Positions 32,140 to 40,150 are shown, counted from the first letter of the stretch. The stretch is 46,475 bases of DNA from JBBQQG01 sp038216175 (GCA_038216175.1 JBBQQG010000007.1:1-46475); one strand, 5' to 3'. Notes: generated from the sequence alone by a model not told the origin. A program made the numbers and translations.

Positions 32140-33426
32140 ATGTCAAAAATAATGCTAGTCGAAGACGATAATAATCTACGCGAGATTTACGAAGCTAGAT
32201 TACTTGCAGAAGGTTATGACATCGTAAGCGCGCCTGACGGAGAAGCAGCCCTGGCTATGGCGGTAAAAGAGAAACCTGACTTGATTATTTCAGATGTAAT
32301 GATGCCTAAGATTAGCGGTTTCGATATGCTTGATATATTAAGGAGCACACCGGAAACCAAGAATACTAAAGTAATAATGATGACTGCTTTGTCGGCTGCC
32401 GAAGACAAGTCACGGGCCGAAAGGCTTGGCGCCGATAGATATTTAGTCAAGTCCCAAGTAACACTCGAGGACGTTGCCAAAGTAGCACGGGAAGTACTGG
32501 ATGGAGAAGTGAACCCGTCTGACCAGACTGGTATTGTCAGCGAGGTTGCCGCTAGTACCGCACCTGCGGCTATTGTTGACAGCCCTGTTGTAATACCCTC
32601 AGCAACTGCGCAGCCGATATTAGCTACACCAACTGTACCCACAAATACCGCTATTCCAAATATCGCCCCAGTCATAGAACCGGTTCCTACACTCCCAGTG
32701 ACACCTCCGTCAACAAGTTCTCCAAGCACGGCTGTAAGCGATAATATAGCAACTGCGCCAACTGATAATAATGCTCCCCTCGCTTCTCCTATAAAAGTAA
32801 GTACCCCGACGAGCGTTCCAGCCGCAGATGATCAACCGCCTGCCAGTGTTAAGATCGATGATTCGCTCACTCAAACTACGGCCAGTGAAGAGGCTCAAAT
32901 TGAAAATCAGATTAATGAATTCGTTGAAAAAACAACTGGCGGTAATCCTCAGACAAATAATTCTGAATCATCGGTTCAAGCAGTTACGCCGGACGCGGCT
33001 AACGACACGGTCAGCGAGCTAGACGGTAACGTACCATCTGGTTTAGGTCAACCCCCAGTAGAAGAAACGCAGCAAATAAGCGTTGTAGAAGAACCCAAGA
33101 ACAATCAGGGTGACGGTATTATTAGCCCAGAGGTCCAAGCAGCATCGAGTGCAGTACCTAATGAACCTCCAGTCGAATTACCTACTCCCGGCGGGCCTGA
33201 AAGACAACAATCGGATGATGCTCCAATAGCACATAAGAAAATAATCCAGCCATTAAGTGATCTTACTATTAAGCCAGATTTAAATGAGCTGCTTGCAAAA
33301 GAAGAACAGGCAAGTGACGTAATAAATTCACTTCCGAAGGCTACAACTTCAGACAATTTTTCAGTTACCCCTCCGCCATCCGGTGCTCAGGGTTCTGGTA
33401 TTGATCCCAATTCGATAGCGCTCTAA
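32140..33426 (+). CDS. Response regulator with long disordered acidic tail
   Basis: Residues 1-120 are a standard receiver domain: KIMLVEDDNN, the phospho-acceptor Asp in LIISDVMMPK (about residue 53), Thr/Ser in MMTALSA and Lys in YLVKSQV. The remaining 300 residues are low in hydrophobics and very rich in Pro, Thr, Ser, Ala, Asn and Glu, and contain no recognisable DNA-binding or enzymatic domain. The end has a more ordered patch (HKKIIQPLSDLTIKPDLNEL). This tail is unusual for a regulator; it may be a flexible scaffold or surface. It is encoded just after the histidine kinase, its probable phosphodonor. Confidence 0.85.
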   Translation: MSKIMLVEDDNNLREIYEARLLAEGYDIVSAPDGEAALAMAVKEKPDLIISDVMMPKISGFDMLDILRSTPETKNTKVIMMTALSAAEDKSRAERLGADRYLVKSQVTLEDVAKVAREVLDGEVNPSDQTGIVSEVAASTAPAAIVDSPVVIPSATAQPILATPTVPTNTAIPNIAPVIEPVPTLPVTPPSTSSPSTAVSDNIATAPTDNNAPLASPIKVSTPTSVPAADDQPPASVKIDDSLTQTTASEEAQIENQINEFVEKTTGGNPQTNNSESSVQAVTPDAANDTVSELDGNVPSGLGQPPVEETQQISVVEEPKNNQGDGIISPEVQAASSAVPNEPPVELPTPGGPERQQSDDAPIAHKKIIQPLSDLTIKPDLNELLAKEEQASDVINSLPKATTSDNFSVTPPPSGAQGSGIDPNSIAL

Positions 33427-33477
33427 TTTTAATTAGTGTTCAAAAGTTTAGCTAAGATGCCATTATAATATTTTTAT

Positions 33478-34140
33478 ATGCGTATAAATAAATACATCGC
33501 ACAGAAAACTGGTATCAGTCGCAGATCTGCCGATAAGCTTCTGATTAGCGGGCGAATCAAAGTAAACGATAAACCGGCACTCATCGGGCAGGATATTACA
33601 GATACAGATGAAGTGATTATAGATCAAAAGAAAATTACAAAAACTAGCAACTTAGAAGTTATCATGCTCAATAAGCCGGTCGGATATATTTCTAGTAGAA
33701 ACGGTCAAGGTGGCAAAACCATATATAATTTATTGCCTCCTGAGCTTCATAATCTTAAAGCAGTCGGTCGGCTCGATAAATTATCCTCCGGGTTATTATT
33801 AATGACTAATGACGGCGACTTGTCACAGAGCTTAACTCATCCATCGAACCAAAAATTAAAGATATATAGTGTAATTCTTAACCGCCCGCTTAATGATAAC
33901 GACAAAAAACTGGTATCGGTCTCTGGCATAATGCTAGAAGATGGTATAAGTAAATTTGAGATCAAAAACGGCAGTGGCGATAAGTCATATTTTATAAGTA
34001 TGACCGAAGGCAGGAATCGGCAGATTCGGCGAACATTTAAAAAATTAGGTTATTTCGTAAAAGAACTACATAGACAATCGTTCGGAGAATATCAGCTCGG
34101 CAGTCTAGCTACTGGTAAATATAAGCATTTGATTATATAA
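33478..34140 (+). CDS. RsuA/RluB/E/F-family pseudouridine synthase
   Basis: This enzyme converts a specific uridine in rRNA to pseudouridine. The 220-aa protein starts with an S4 RNA-binding domain (MRINKYIAQKTGISRRSADKLL), followed by the catalytic domain. That domain has the conserved VIMLNKPVGYISS strand, the catalytic Asp in AVGRLDKLSSGLLLM (about residue 100) and the C-terminal MTEGRNRQIRRTFKKLG motif. This is the RsuA-type set, but whether the target is 16S or 23S rRNA cannot be decided here. A TATAAT (33464-33469) lies 8 nt before the ATG, so the leader is very short. der starts 11 nt after the stop. Confidence 0.92.
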   Translation: MRINKYIAQKTGISRRSADKLLISGRIKVNDKPALIGQDITDTDEVIIDQKKITKTSNLEVIMLNKPVGYISSRNGQGGKTIYNLLPPELHNLKAVGRLDKLSSGLLLMTNDGDLSQSLTHPSNQKLKIYSVILNRPLNDNDKKLVSVSGIMLEDGISKFEIKNGSGDKSYFISMTEGRNRQIRRTFKKLGYFVKELHRQSFGEYQLGSLATGKYKHLII

Positions 34141-34150
34141 TCTATGTCTT

Positions 34151-35506
34151 ATGAGTAATAAAAAACTTCCGATTGTGGCTATTGTAGGACGCGCAAACGT
34201 AGGCAAGTCTAGCTTGTTTAATTCTATTCTAGATAGGCGCGAAGCAATAGTCGCAAGAGAAGCTGGTACGACCCGGGACAGTATTAGTGCTAAAGCTACT
34301 TATCAGGGGCAGGATTTCTGGCTTGTTGATACTGCTGGGCTAAAAAGCGCCGAAGATGATTTTGAGTTTACGATACAGGAACAAATTTTACAGGCAGCCG
34401 ACAGTGCTGATGTTATATGGGTTGTAATAGAAGCTGATGTTCCGATCATAGAAGAAGACCGTAAAGTCGCCAAATTAGCTTTAAAAAGTAAAAAACCAGT
34501 ATTTTTGGTAGTAAACAAAAAAGATAAAGCACCGAGAGCTGTGCCAGAAGAATTTCAAAAACTAGGTATAAAACCAATCTTTTTAACCAGTACCAGCCAA
34601 AATAGCGGCATAGACTATCTGCTCGATACATTAATTAAAACTATTCCCAAAGCAAACTTAACAGAAGCCGATGATCGAATAAGAATAGCCATTCTTGGTA
34701 GGCCAAATGTCGGCAAATCTTATTTATTTAACACCCTCAGCAAGAAGCAACAGGCAATAGTCGCCGACCGCGCTGGCACCACTCGAGATATTAACCGAAC
34801 AGTTGTTAGATACCAGGAGCGGGAAGTCGAAATAATGGATACTGCAGGCATTAGGCGAAGTGGAAAAATCCAAAAAGGTATAGAGAAATTTAGTGTTATT
34901 AGAGCGCTCAGTGCTATCGAACAATCAGATGTAAGTCTTATGCTTATGGATGTATCAGAACTAAATGTAGCACTTGATCAGAAAATTGCCGGAATGATAA
35001 AAGAATCGGGTAAAGGTTTAATTCTAATAGTTAGTAAGTGGGACTCGGTTGAAGACAAAACTCCTTTTACCAGAGATCAAATGGCCGCCCAAATAAAACG
35101 CAATTATATTTTTGTTCCTTGGGCACCTCTTATTTTTACTAGCTCTGTAACCGGACAAAATGTAACAAAGATATTTGATCTTGTACTTGAAATCATAAAA
35201 GAACGGAATATGAGACTTAAAACCACTGCACTAAATCAGTGGCTTAGAACGGTTGTCGACAAACATCCTCCGGCTGGACTTAAAAACCGAAGTCCGAAGC
35301 TTAACTACATAGTTCAAGAAGATGACAACCCTGTTCCAAGCTTTAAAGTTTTTGGAAGTCACACAAAGTTCTTACACTGGAGTTATAAAAGATATATGGA
35401 AAAAGAGCTTCGTGAGCGCTTTGGATTTAACGGTACTCCAATAAAGTTTTGGTTTATAGAAAAACACGTCACACATAAACATGGGCAAAAGCCAGTGAAA
35501 GACTGA
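34151..35506 (+). CDS. der: Ribosome-associated GTPase Der (EngA)
   Basis: Der is a double GTPase needed for assembly of the 50S ribosomal subunit. The 451-aa protein has two GTPase domains in tandem. The first has GRANVGKSS, DTAG and NKKD. The second has GRPNVGKSY, DTAGIRRSGK and SKWD. A C-terminal KH-like domain follows (about residues 355-440), including FKVFGSHTKFLHWSYKRYMEKELRERFG, typical of Der. The size is normal. The gene is probably transcribed with the pseudouridine synthase directly upstream, giving a ribosome-maturation pair; pth follows from its own promoter. Confidence 0.97.
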   Translation: MSNKKLPIVAIVGRANVGKSSLFNSILDRREAIVAREAGTTRDSISAKATYQGQDFWLVDTAGLKSAEDDFEFTIQEQILQAADSADVIWVVIEADVPIIEEDRKVAKLALKSKKPVFLVVNKKDKAPRAVPEEFQKLGIKPIFLTSTSQNSGIDYLLDTLIKTIPKANLTEADDRIRIAILGRPNVGKSYLFNTLSKKQQAIVADRAGTTRDINRTVVRYQEREVEIMDTAGIRRSGKIQKGIEKFSVIRALSAIEQSDVSLMLMDVSELNVALDQKIAGMIKESGKGLILIVSKWDSVEDKTPFTRDQMAAQIKRNYIFVPWAPLIFTSSVTGQNVTKIFDLVLEIIKERNMRLKTTALNQWLRTVVDKHPPAGLKNRSPKLNYIVQEDDNPVPSFKVFGSHTKFLHWSYKRYMEKELRERFGFNGTPIKFWFIEKHVTHKHGQKPVKD

Positions 35507-35530
35507 TTCAGCTTAATCTAGACTAGTTGG

Positions 35531-35559
35531 TCGACAGTATTACATCTTTACCGTATCAT
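35531..35559 (+). promoter_or_regulatory. Promoter of pth
   Basis: TCGACA (35531-35536) and TATCAT (35554-35559) are separated by 17 nt. The pth ATG begins 8 nt after the -10, so the leader is only one or two nucleotides. Confidence 0.6.
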
Positions 35560-35567
35560 CGATACAT

Positions 35568-36209
35568 ATGGCTTTATTTCAAAAAAAACCTCACGTAAGC
35601 AGCAGTGCTCCTCTTTATACGCTCGGCTTAAATAAGACAATTCTAGTAGTTGGACTAGGCAATATAGGAAAGGATTATGAAAATACCCGACATAATATTG
35701 GTTTTGAAACAATCAACGATTTTATTAAACTTCAAAACTTTCCGGAATGGGTTAATAAGCGTGACCTAAAAGCACATATTACATCCGGAAATATTGGAAG
35801 TGCCAGAGTTATTGCGGCAAGACCAACAACTTTCATGAATCTAAGCGGAGCTGCCGTACAAGCTGTAGAAAATTTTTATAAAATAAATCCGACCGATATA
35901 GTCGTGATCCACGACGAATTGGATATTCCATTTGGTCAGATCAGAACTCGACTTGGTGGAGGTAGTGCCGGACATAAAGGTGTTGAGTCAGTTTCTGAGA
36001 GAATTGGACCGGATTATTACCGAATTAGAATTGGAATCGGTTCGGAACAAAGTGCAAAAATCGACAGTGCTAATTTCGTACTAGATAAATTTAATCCAGA
36101 TGAGCTTAATCAAATGGATCTTCTTAAAAGAGAAGTGAATTCAATGCTGACAGAATTTATAGTTGGTGGCACCATGCCAAATGAAACTAGACGATTTGTC
36201 TTCGAATAG
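35568..36209 (+). CDS. pth: Peptidyl-tRNA hydrolase
   Basis: Pth cleaves peptidyl-tRNAs that drop off ribosomes so that the tRNAs are recycled. The 213-aa protein has the family motifs LVVGLGNIGKDYENTRHNIGF with the catalytic His near residue 43, TTFMNLSGAAV with the key Asn, HDELDIPFGQIR with the catalytic Asp, and GGGSAGHKGVESV. An N-terminal extension of about 23 residues before the usual start is odd, but the promoter position (-10 8 nt before ATG 35568) supports this start. It is a single-gene unit followed by a hairpin shared with a convergent non-coding gene. Confidence 0.95.
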   Translation: MALFQKKPHVSSSAPLYTLGLNKTILVVGLGNIGKDYENTRHNIGFETINDFIKLQNFPEWVNKRDLKAHITSGNIGSARVIAARPTTFMNLSGAAVQAVENFYKINPTDIVVIHDELDIPFGQIRTRLGGGSAGHKGVESVSERIGPDYYRIRIGIGSEQSAKIDSANFVLDKFNPDELNQMDLLKREVNSMLTEFIVGGTMPNETRRFVFE

Positions 36210-36214
36210 CGTGT

Positions 36215-36257
36215 AAAAAAGAAGACCTCCAGAGGGGGTGGGCACCGCTGGAGGTCT
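36215..36257 (-). terminator. Intrinsic terminator of the leftward ncRNA
   Basis: A perfect 10-bp stem AGACCTCCAG/CTGGAGGTCT (36223-36232 with 36248-36257) is followed on the minus strand by TC and six T residues (36220-36215). On the plus strand no T-run follows, so it mainly stops leftward transcription, although it may also protect the 3' end of pth mRNA. Confidence 0.85.
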
Positions 36258-36576
36258 ATTACACCCTTCAAGCCCACCCAGCGAAGCATCAATCACTATA
36301 ATAAAATGTGTTGTGCCTCTCGCAATTGCAAGAATCATTTAGATTCGCTCTATGCGGCCCGCCGAAACGGAACTACCATAATCCGAAGAGAATGGGGTGT
36401 CTTAAAGGGATTAGTTTGTTTTAGAACGCTGAGGATCAGGTCCCCGAGCTATAAAAGTGGAGGGTAACAACTTTGAAAGCACGTTCTAAAACAATCTAAC
36501 AATTAGTTCACAAATAAATTTGTGAACCGTTAGAATGGGGTATAAGGTGCAAAATCCCAATTACGGGACTTACGGA
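36215..36576 (-). ncRNA. Candidate structured non-coding RNA, about 360 nt, unidentified family
   Basis: A consensus leftward promoter (36582-36610) and an intrinsic terminator (36215-36257) bound a region with no credible open frame but dense RNA structure. Helices on the minus strand are: a closing stem 36544-36550 with 36261-36268 (one bulge, one G-U); a 9-bp hairpin 36506-36514/36519-36527 extended by CTAAC/GTTAG; a perfect 13-bp stem 36416-36428/36482-36494 with smaller hairpins inside (AAAGT/ACTTT, CTGA/TCAG); and GAATC/GATTC around 36330. The loop of the terminator can pair over 8 nt with 36272-36279. I looked for conserved cores of RNase P RNA, tmRNA and SRP RNA and found none. The class is unknown. 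Confidence 0.7.
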
Positions 36577-36581
36577 TTGCT

Positions 36582-36610
36582 ATTTTAGCAAATTTATGAC
36601 ATTGTGTCAA
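36582..36610 (-). promoter_or_regulatory. Consensus leftward promoter of the ncRNA
   Basis: On the minus strand, TTGACA (36610-36605) and TAAAAT (36587-36582) are separated by exactly 17 nt. The predicted start is near 36576. It lies within an 80-bp region that also has to drive the small plus-strand gene at 36679. Confidence 0.8.
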
Positions 36611-36678
36611 TGCTTTAACACTTATTTCTGATAATGCAACATGCTTTTGGTTTACATTCAGTGTTAACATAAGTAAGT

Positions 36679-36849
36679 ATGCAAACAAAACATTTAATAT
36701 ATCTAGGTATATTTTTTGGTTCTACTGCCGGCAGCTGGATAGGGAGTATGTTCGATCATGGTAACTTTTTTGGGTTATGGGGAATACTTTTAGGAGCTGT
36801 GGGATCGTTCGCGGGAGTATGGGTTGGTTACCGCTTGGGCAACTTATAA
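36679..36849 (+). CDS. Small glycine-rich membrane protein, 56 aa
   Basis: ATG 36679 opens a 56-codon frame ending at TAA 36847-36849. The product has two hydrophobic segments, YLGIFFGSTAGSWIGSMF and WGILLGAVGSFAGVWVGYRLG, separated by a polar DHGN turn. It thus looks like a helical hairpin with glycines every three to four residues (glycine-zipper pattern). I recognise no named family. It has no SD; a TAACAT box lies 8 nt before the ATG, suggesting a nearly leaderless mRNA. It is divergent from the ncRNA promoter. Base composition and clean hydrophobic pattern support a real gene. Confidence 0.6.
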   Translation: MQTKHLIYLGIFFGSTAGSWIGSMFDHGNFFGLWGILLGAVGSFAGVWVGYRLGNL

Positions 36850-37081
36850 GATTATTAAAGTAATATTTACGTCATTTACAGGGGTGGTATATATACAAAA
36901 ACAGAAGTTTTTCCACAGCTCACATCTGTTATGTAACAGTACTGCTATCTCATTAGACTGCAAGCACGTCCAAATCGTGCTACAATATGCATATGGTGTG
37001 TAATAGCTTGACTTTATAAATAGTTTATTATAAAGTACTATTAATAACTGGTATGAACCAAAGGCGGACAAGGAATAATTT
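36850..37081 (+). other. Intergenic region upstream of the sigma-4/HARE gene
   Basis: These 232 bp contain a possible promoter (TTGACT at 37008-37013 with TAAAGT at 37031-37036, 17-nt spacer) and a DnaA-box-like TTTTCCACA (36909-36917). An SD-like purine run lies some 10-20 nt before ATG 37082. No gene is visible. Confidence 0.4.
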
Positions 37082-38125
37082 ATGGCTGATCCACTACCAA
37101 ATAGCTTTAATATAGAACAAGTAGTTAATAGTGTTTTAGGTACAATCGAAAGAGAACGAGAACGGGAGATAATTTCTCGTCGTTTCGGTTTATTCGATAG
37201 AAAAGAAACACTTGAGCAAATCGGGGAATTGCTAGGCATTACAAGAGAAAGAGTAAGACAACTCGAAAAAGCTGTAGTACTTCGATTAAAAGCAGCTGGA
37301 AGCGATGGCAAGCTGCCAAACATTAATGAAGTTCAGAATACTTTAAAACAGCATATCAGCGCTATGGGAAATGTTGCGAGAGTGACCGATCTTAGCGCTA
37401 AGCTTAGTACAGATAATAGCAGAATAGACCAGTCAAGAATTGCTTTTCTAGCTGAATTGGGCCCTAAATTAGCAGTTATTGATGATAATGACCACTTTTA
37501 CCACGCTGTCGGTATTAAACAGATACATGACGAGAAGAAGATGAAAGATCAAATCGGCATAATAATTGAAGCTATCAAAAAAATGGGCGAACCAGAAGCA
37601 ATAGAAAAGATTGCCGAAGCGATCAATGATAAAGATGCTAAACATGTCCAAGCCTTAGCGAGCGTAAGCAAACAACTCGCTACTTTAAATAATCGTTGGG
37701 GACTTATTAAATGGCCAATGGTAAACCCGAAAAATATTCGTGACAAAATCTACGTAATTTTAAAAGAGAACGGCAAGCACATGCATTTTAATGAAATCGC
37801 CGGATCTATAAAAGACAGTAGCTTTAAACGAAAAGATGTCACTACCCAGGCAATTCATAATGAACTTATAAAAGACAAAAGGTTCGTTTTAATCGGCAGA
37901 GGAATCTATGCCCTAAAAGAGTGGGGATACGAAAAAGGTACAGTTGCCGATATTATTACCGAAGTACTTAAGAAAGCAAAAGAGCCTCTTCACCGAGATG
38001 AAATTGTAAAGCGCGTACTTAAAAGCAGATACGTTAAAGAAACAACCATTCTTTTAAACCTTCAAGGGAAGTCCCAGTTCAAAAGGGTAGCAAAAGCTAC
38101 TTACACTCTAGCCGACGAAAAATAA
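37082..38125 (+). CDS. Sigma-region-4-like plus HARE-HTH (RpoE-delta-like) fusion protein
   Basis: The 347-aa protein starts with a sigma-70 region 4 helix-turn-helix (residues 25-72: EREIISRRFGL, ETLEQIGELLGITRERVRQLEKAVVLRLKA), the part of sigma factors that reads the -35 box. No regions 1-3 are present. A helical linker follows, and the C-terminal half has winged-helix segments of the HARE-HTH/RpoE-delta type. These appear twice: IRDKIYVILKENGKHMHFNEIAGSI with RFVLIGRGIYALKEWGY, and ADIITEVLKKAKEPLHRDEIVKRVL with FKRVAKATYTLAD. I infer an RNA-polymerase-associated regulator in the nucleoid/transcription machinery. The gene appears to be a single-gene transcription unit. Confidence 0.82.
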   Translation: MADPLPNSFNIEQVVNSVLGTIEREREREIISRRFGLFDRKETLEQIGELLGITRERVRQLEKAVVLRLKAAGSDGKLPNINEVQNTLKQHISAMGNVARVTDLSAKLSTDNSRIDQSRIAFLAELGPKLAVIDDNDHFYHAVGIKQIHDEKKMKDQIGIIIEAIKKMGEPEAIEKIAEAINDKDAKHVQALASVSKQLATLNNRWGLIKWPMVNPKNIRDKIYVILKENGKHMHFNEIAGSIKDSSFKRKDVTTQAIHNELIKDKRFVLIGRGIYALKEWGYEKGTVADIITEVLKKAKEPLHRDEIVKRVLKSRYVKETTILLNLQGKSQFKRVAKATYTLADEK

Positions 38126-38158
38126 ATCGACGACAATTCAGAAACAGGGAACATACTA

Positions 38159-38188
38159 TTGACTTTTATTGTTGTTTCGTGTTATAAT
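38159..38188 (+). promoter_or_regulatory. Promoter of the 83-aa membrane protein gene
   Basis: TTGACT (38159-38164) and a perfect TATAAT (38183-38188) are separated by 18 nt. The leader is about 17 nt and carries an SD-like AGGGAAG before ATG 38212. Confidence 0.8.
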
Positions 38189-38211
38189 ATGCTCCGTAAT
38201 AGGGAAGAAGT

Positions 38212-38463
38212 ATGGAAGCAACAGTTCAGATTCTAAGCGACAATCGATCATCTAAATTTATTGATGTACTTTGTATATTAATGGTTGGAATCGGTATTGG
38301 ATGCCTAAGTATGTATATATTTGTATCGCATAATCAGACTTTTGTAACCAGTACTCAGTACCATAAGCTAGAAGCACCTCAGAAACTAGATAGTTCAAAC
38401 ACAGCAGCTGATATTAGAAGCCCTAAAGTATCTAAAAAAAGTACTATTTACCAACAGTTCTAA
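38212..38463 (+). CDS. Small single-pass membrane protein, 83 aa
   Basis: The protein has a short polar N-terminus, one membrane helix at about residues 17-37 (FIDVLCILMVGIGIGCLSMYIFV) and a polar Ser/Thr/Lys-rich tail with no recognisable domain. I do not know the family. The unit is complete: a near-consensus promoter (38159-38188), an SD-like AGGGAAG 7 nt before the ATG, and an intrinsic terminator 22 nt after the stop. This makes it a confident, probably well-expressed single gene. Confidence 0.75.
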   Translation: MEATVQILSDNRSSKFIDVLCILMVGIGIGCLSMYIFVSHNQTFVTSTQYHKLEAPQKLDSSNTAADIRSPKVSKKSTIYQQF

Positions 38464-38485
38464 TTTAATCGATATTTTATGCCAA

Positions 38486-38519
38486 TGCAGGACCTTAAAA
38501 AGTCCTGCATTTTTATTTA
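38486..38519 (+). terminator. Intrinsic terminator
   Basis: TGCAGGAC (38486-38493) pairs perfectly with GTCCTGCA (38502-38509) around an A-rich loop and is followed by TTTTTATTT. It ends the 83-aa protein gene. Confidence 0.9.
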
Positions 38520-39211
38520 ACCTATTATGAACAGAATACGAACTAATATATAGTAGCTACATAAATAAGCAAGTAAGTAATAATTATAAAAAAATGTCTA
38601 CTTAATGCAAAAGAGCAGGTATTTGTAAATAAACATTAAATATTTAACAAAGCATAGAAAATAGTTGAAATACAAACGCAGTAGAGCGTACAAATCAAAT
38701 ACAAACACAACGTCGCACAATGTATATTTTGCGACTCGAATTATTAATACTAAGTTGATTAAGTATGTCACTCTCTACAGGGGAGTTTTAGACTTTATTG
38801 ACGTTATTACCGCATTCCTGCTCAGTATGCATATGCTACTATTTAAAGTTGCTTCCACTAAGCTACAGCTACTCACTCTTGCCAGTCCTTAATTAAGTTG
38901 CTACGTTTACAACGATTTGACTTATCCACAGTCTTATCGTGAAACATTTGCTTTTTCATGACTTTAAATGATTTATATGTTTTATTGCCCTACTACTCTG
39001 GTTTTAGTAATATATTTGACATTACCCTGTTTCGGCTTTTTTATATGTTTTTTATAATATTTTATGTTTCTACTTAACTGAACATAATACGAACTATAAG
39101 GGAAGAGTGGAGTAAACTAGCTTTCTGACTCTTCACGAAGAACGTTTAAGTAAGATTGCGATATATGAAAGCATATTATAAATAATATTTAACTAATGAT
39201 AGGTTTAATAG
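38520..39211. other. AT-rich non-coding region between the small gene and the dcw operon
   Basis: About 690 bp hold no gene that I can support. Visible items are one perfect DnaA-box consensus TTATCCACA (38922-38930) and a 7-bp hairpin GAAGAGT/ACTCTTC (39102-39134) without a T-run, beyond the end of the leftward ftsQ gene. A 75-codon plus-strand frame (38665-38892) has no SD or promoter and an atypical composition. No cluster of DnaA boxes is present, so an origin is not supported. Confidence 0.5.
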
Positions 39212-40138
39212 CTATTTATAGTATGCCCTCTCGTTGATGCGTACATCTATATATTCTGCCGGTATAATGTTCTGCGACTCTAATTTATCCTTTACAGCCA
39301 GAAATGTTCCTGTCTGTTGACGTGAATCACTCTGTAAATTATATTTTACTATGTACGGTTTGCCGCTAATTTTTATATGTAGTTCATTTGCTATGTGAGG
39401 TAATATTATTGTATCAACTGTAATATTCTTAAGCTTCAGCTGTTGAATTAACGATGTAATAAATACTACTGTTTCCTTCGTGAGAACCTGTTTCCCCTGC
39501 TCTAACCCGAGCCCGCTTTCATCCTCGATCACAGGTAATGTTGGCTGAGACTTGCCCACTAAATCAGATACTCTGATCATAGCTACGCCGTCGCGACCGA
39601 TAATATACGACCGTCCTAAACTAGACAGAATTAAAGTAGGATCACTAGGGTCCAGACCAATAATCGGCCTTCTGCCAAGTATTGGCAAAGTTACAGTAGC
39701 TCTTTCTATCTCAGGAAAATTAGCTTGAATCTGTGCTGATACAGACGATGTATTTATCGTAAGTTTAGATTTATTTAATACTGTTTTCGACAATATTTTT
39801 GATATTTCAGTTTGATAAGTGTTTGTACTCCTAACAAGACTATTCCCCTGCGCAATATTTCCAATTAATATTTTAGGATTATTATCTAGCGTAGTCGCAA
39901 ATGCTATAGAAGTTAAGATCAAAATTGTCGCTATGATTGTCGGAATATGCGTAATTATTCTTGTACCGCTATTTTGACGGCTTAATATATTAGAATCAAC
40001 TGTTCGATTATTGGTCTTTATAAGTGGAGTACTACTAATATCATTTCGGTTATTAGAATAATACGAAAATACTTTTTTATTCGACTTCAGCTGCGAATTC
40101 GGTCGTCTAGGCAGAGTTTTATTCTTTTTTTTAAACAT
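39212..40138 (-). CDS. ftsQ: FtsQ/DivIB-like cell-division protein
   Basis: The 308-aa protein has a basic cytoplasmic N-terminus of about 60 residues, one membrane helix (about 63-82, IPTIIATILILTSIAFATT) and an outside part. The latter has a POTRA-like domain (YQTEISKILSKT to SVSAQIQANFPEIERATVTLPILGRRPII) and then a FtsQ-type beta domain (GRSYIIGRDGVAMIRVSD to NELHIKISGKPYIVKYN). FtsQ links the FtsL/FtsB and FtsW/FtsI proteins at the septum. Similarity is weak, as usual for FtsQ, and the assignment leans on domain order and on being last in a dcw operon, 12 nt after murG. Confidence 0.75.
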   Translation of the reverse strand: MFKKKNKTLPRRPNSQLKSNKKVFSYYSNNRNDISSTPLIKTNNRTVDSNILSRQNSGTRIITHIPTIIATILILTSIAFATTLDNNPKILIGNIAQGNSLVRSTNTYQTEISKILSKTVLNKSKLTINTSSVSAQIQANFPEIERATVTLPILGRRPIIGLDPSDPTLILSSLGRSYIIGRDGVAMIRVSDLVGKSQPTLPVIEDESGLGLEQGKQVLTKETVVFITSLIQQLKLKNITVDTIILPHIANELHIKISGKPYIVKYNLQSDSRQQTGTFLAVKDKLESQNIIPAEYIDVRINERAYYK

Positions 40139-40150
40139 ATTTTTAAGCGT

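Noticed and set aside
36215..36576. Identity of the ncRNA as RNase P RNA, tmRNA or SRP RNA
   Set aside because: I could not find the RNase P conserved cores, a tRNA-like T loop or CCA end, or the SRP GGAA apical loop on either strand. A covariance search is still needed.
38665..38892. 75-codon plus-strand open frame
   Set aside because: It has no SD, no promoter at leaderless distance, no domain and an atypical composition. It is probably chance in AT-rich DNA.
36909..38930. Replication origin suggested by DnaA-box-like TTTTCCACA (36909) and TTATCCACA (38922)
   Set aside because: These are two single boxes about 2 kb apart, with no cluster and no dnaA or dnaN gene nearby.
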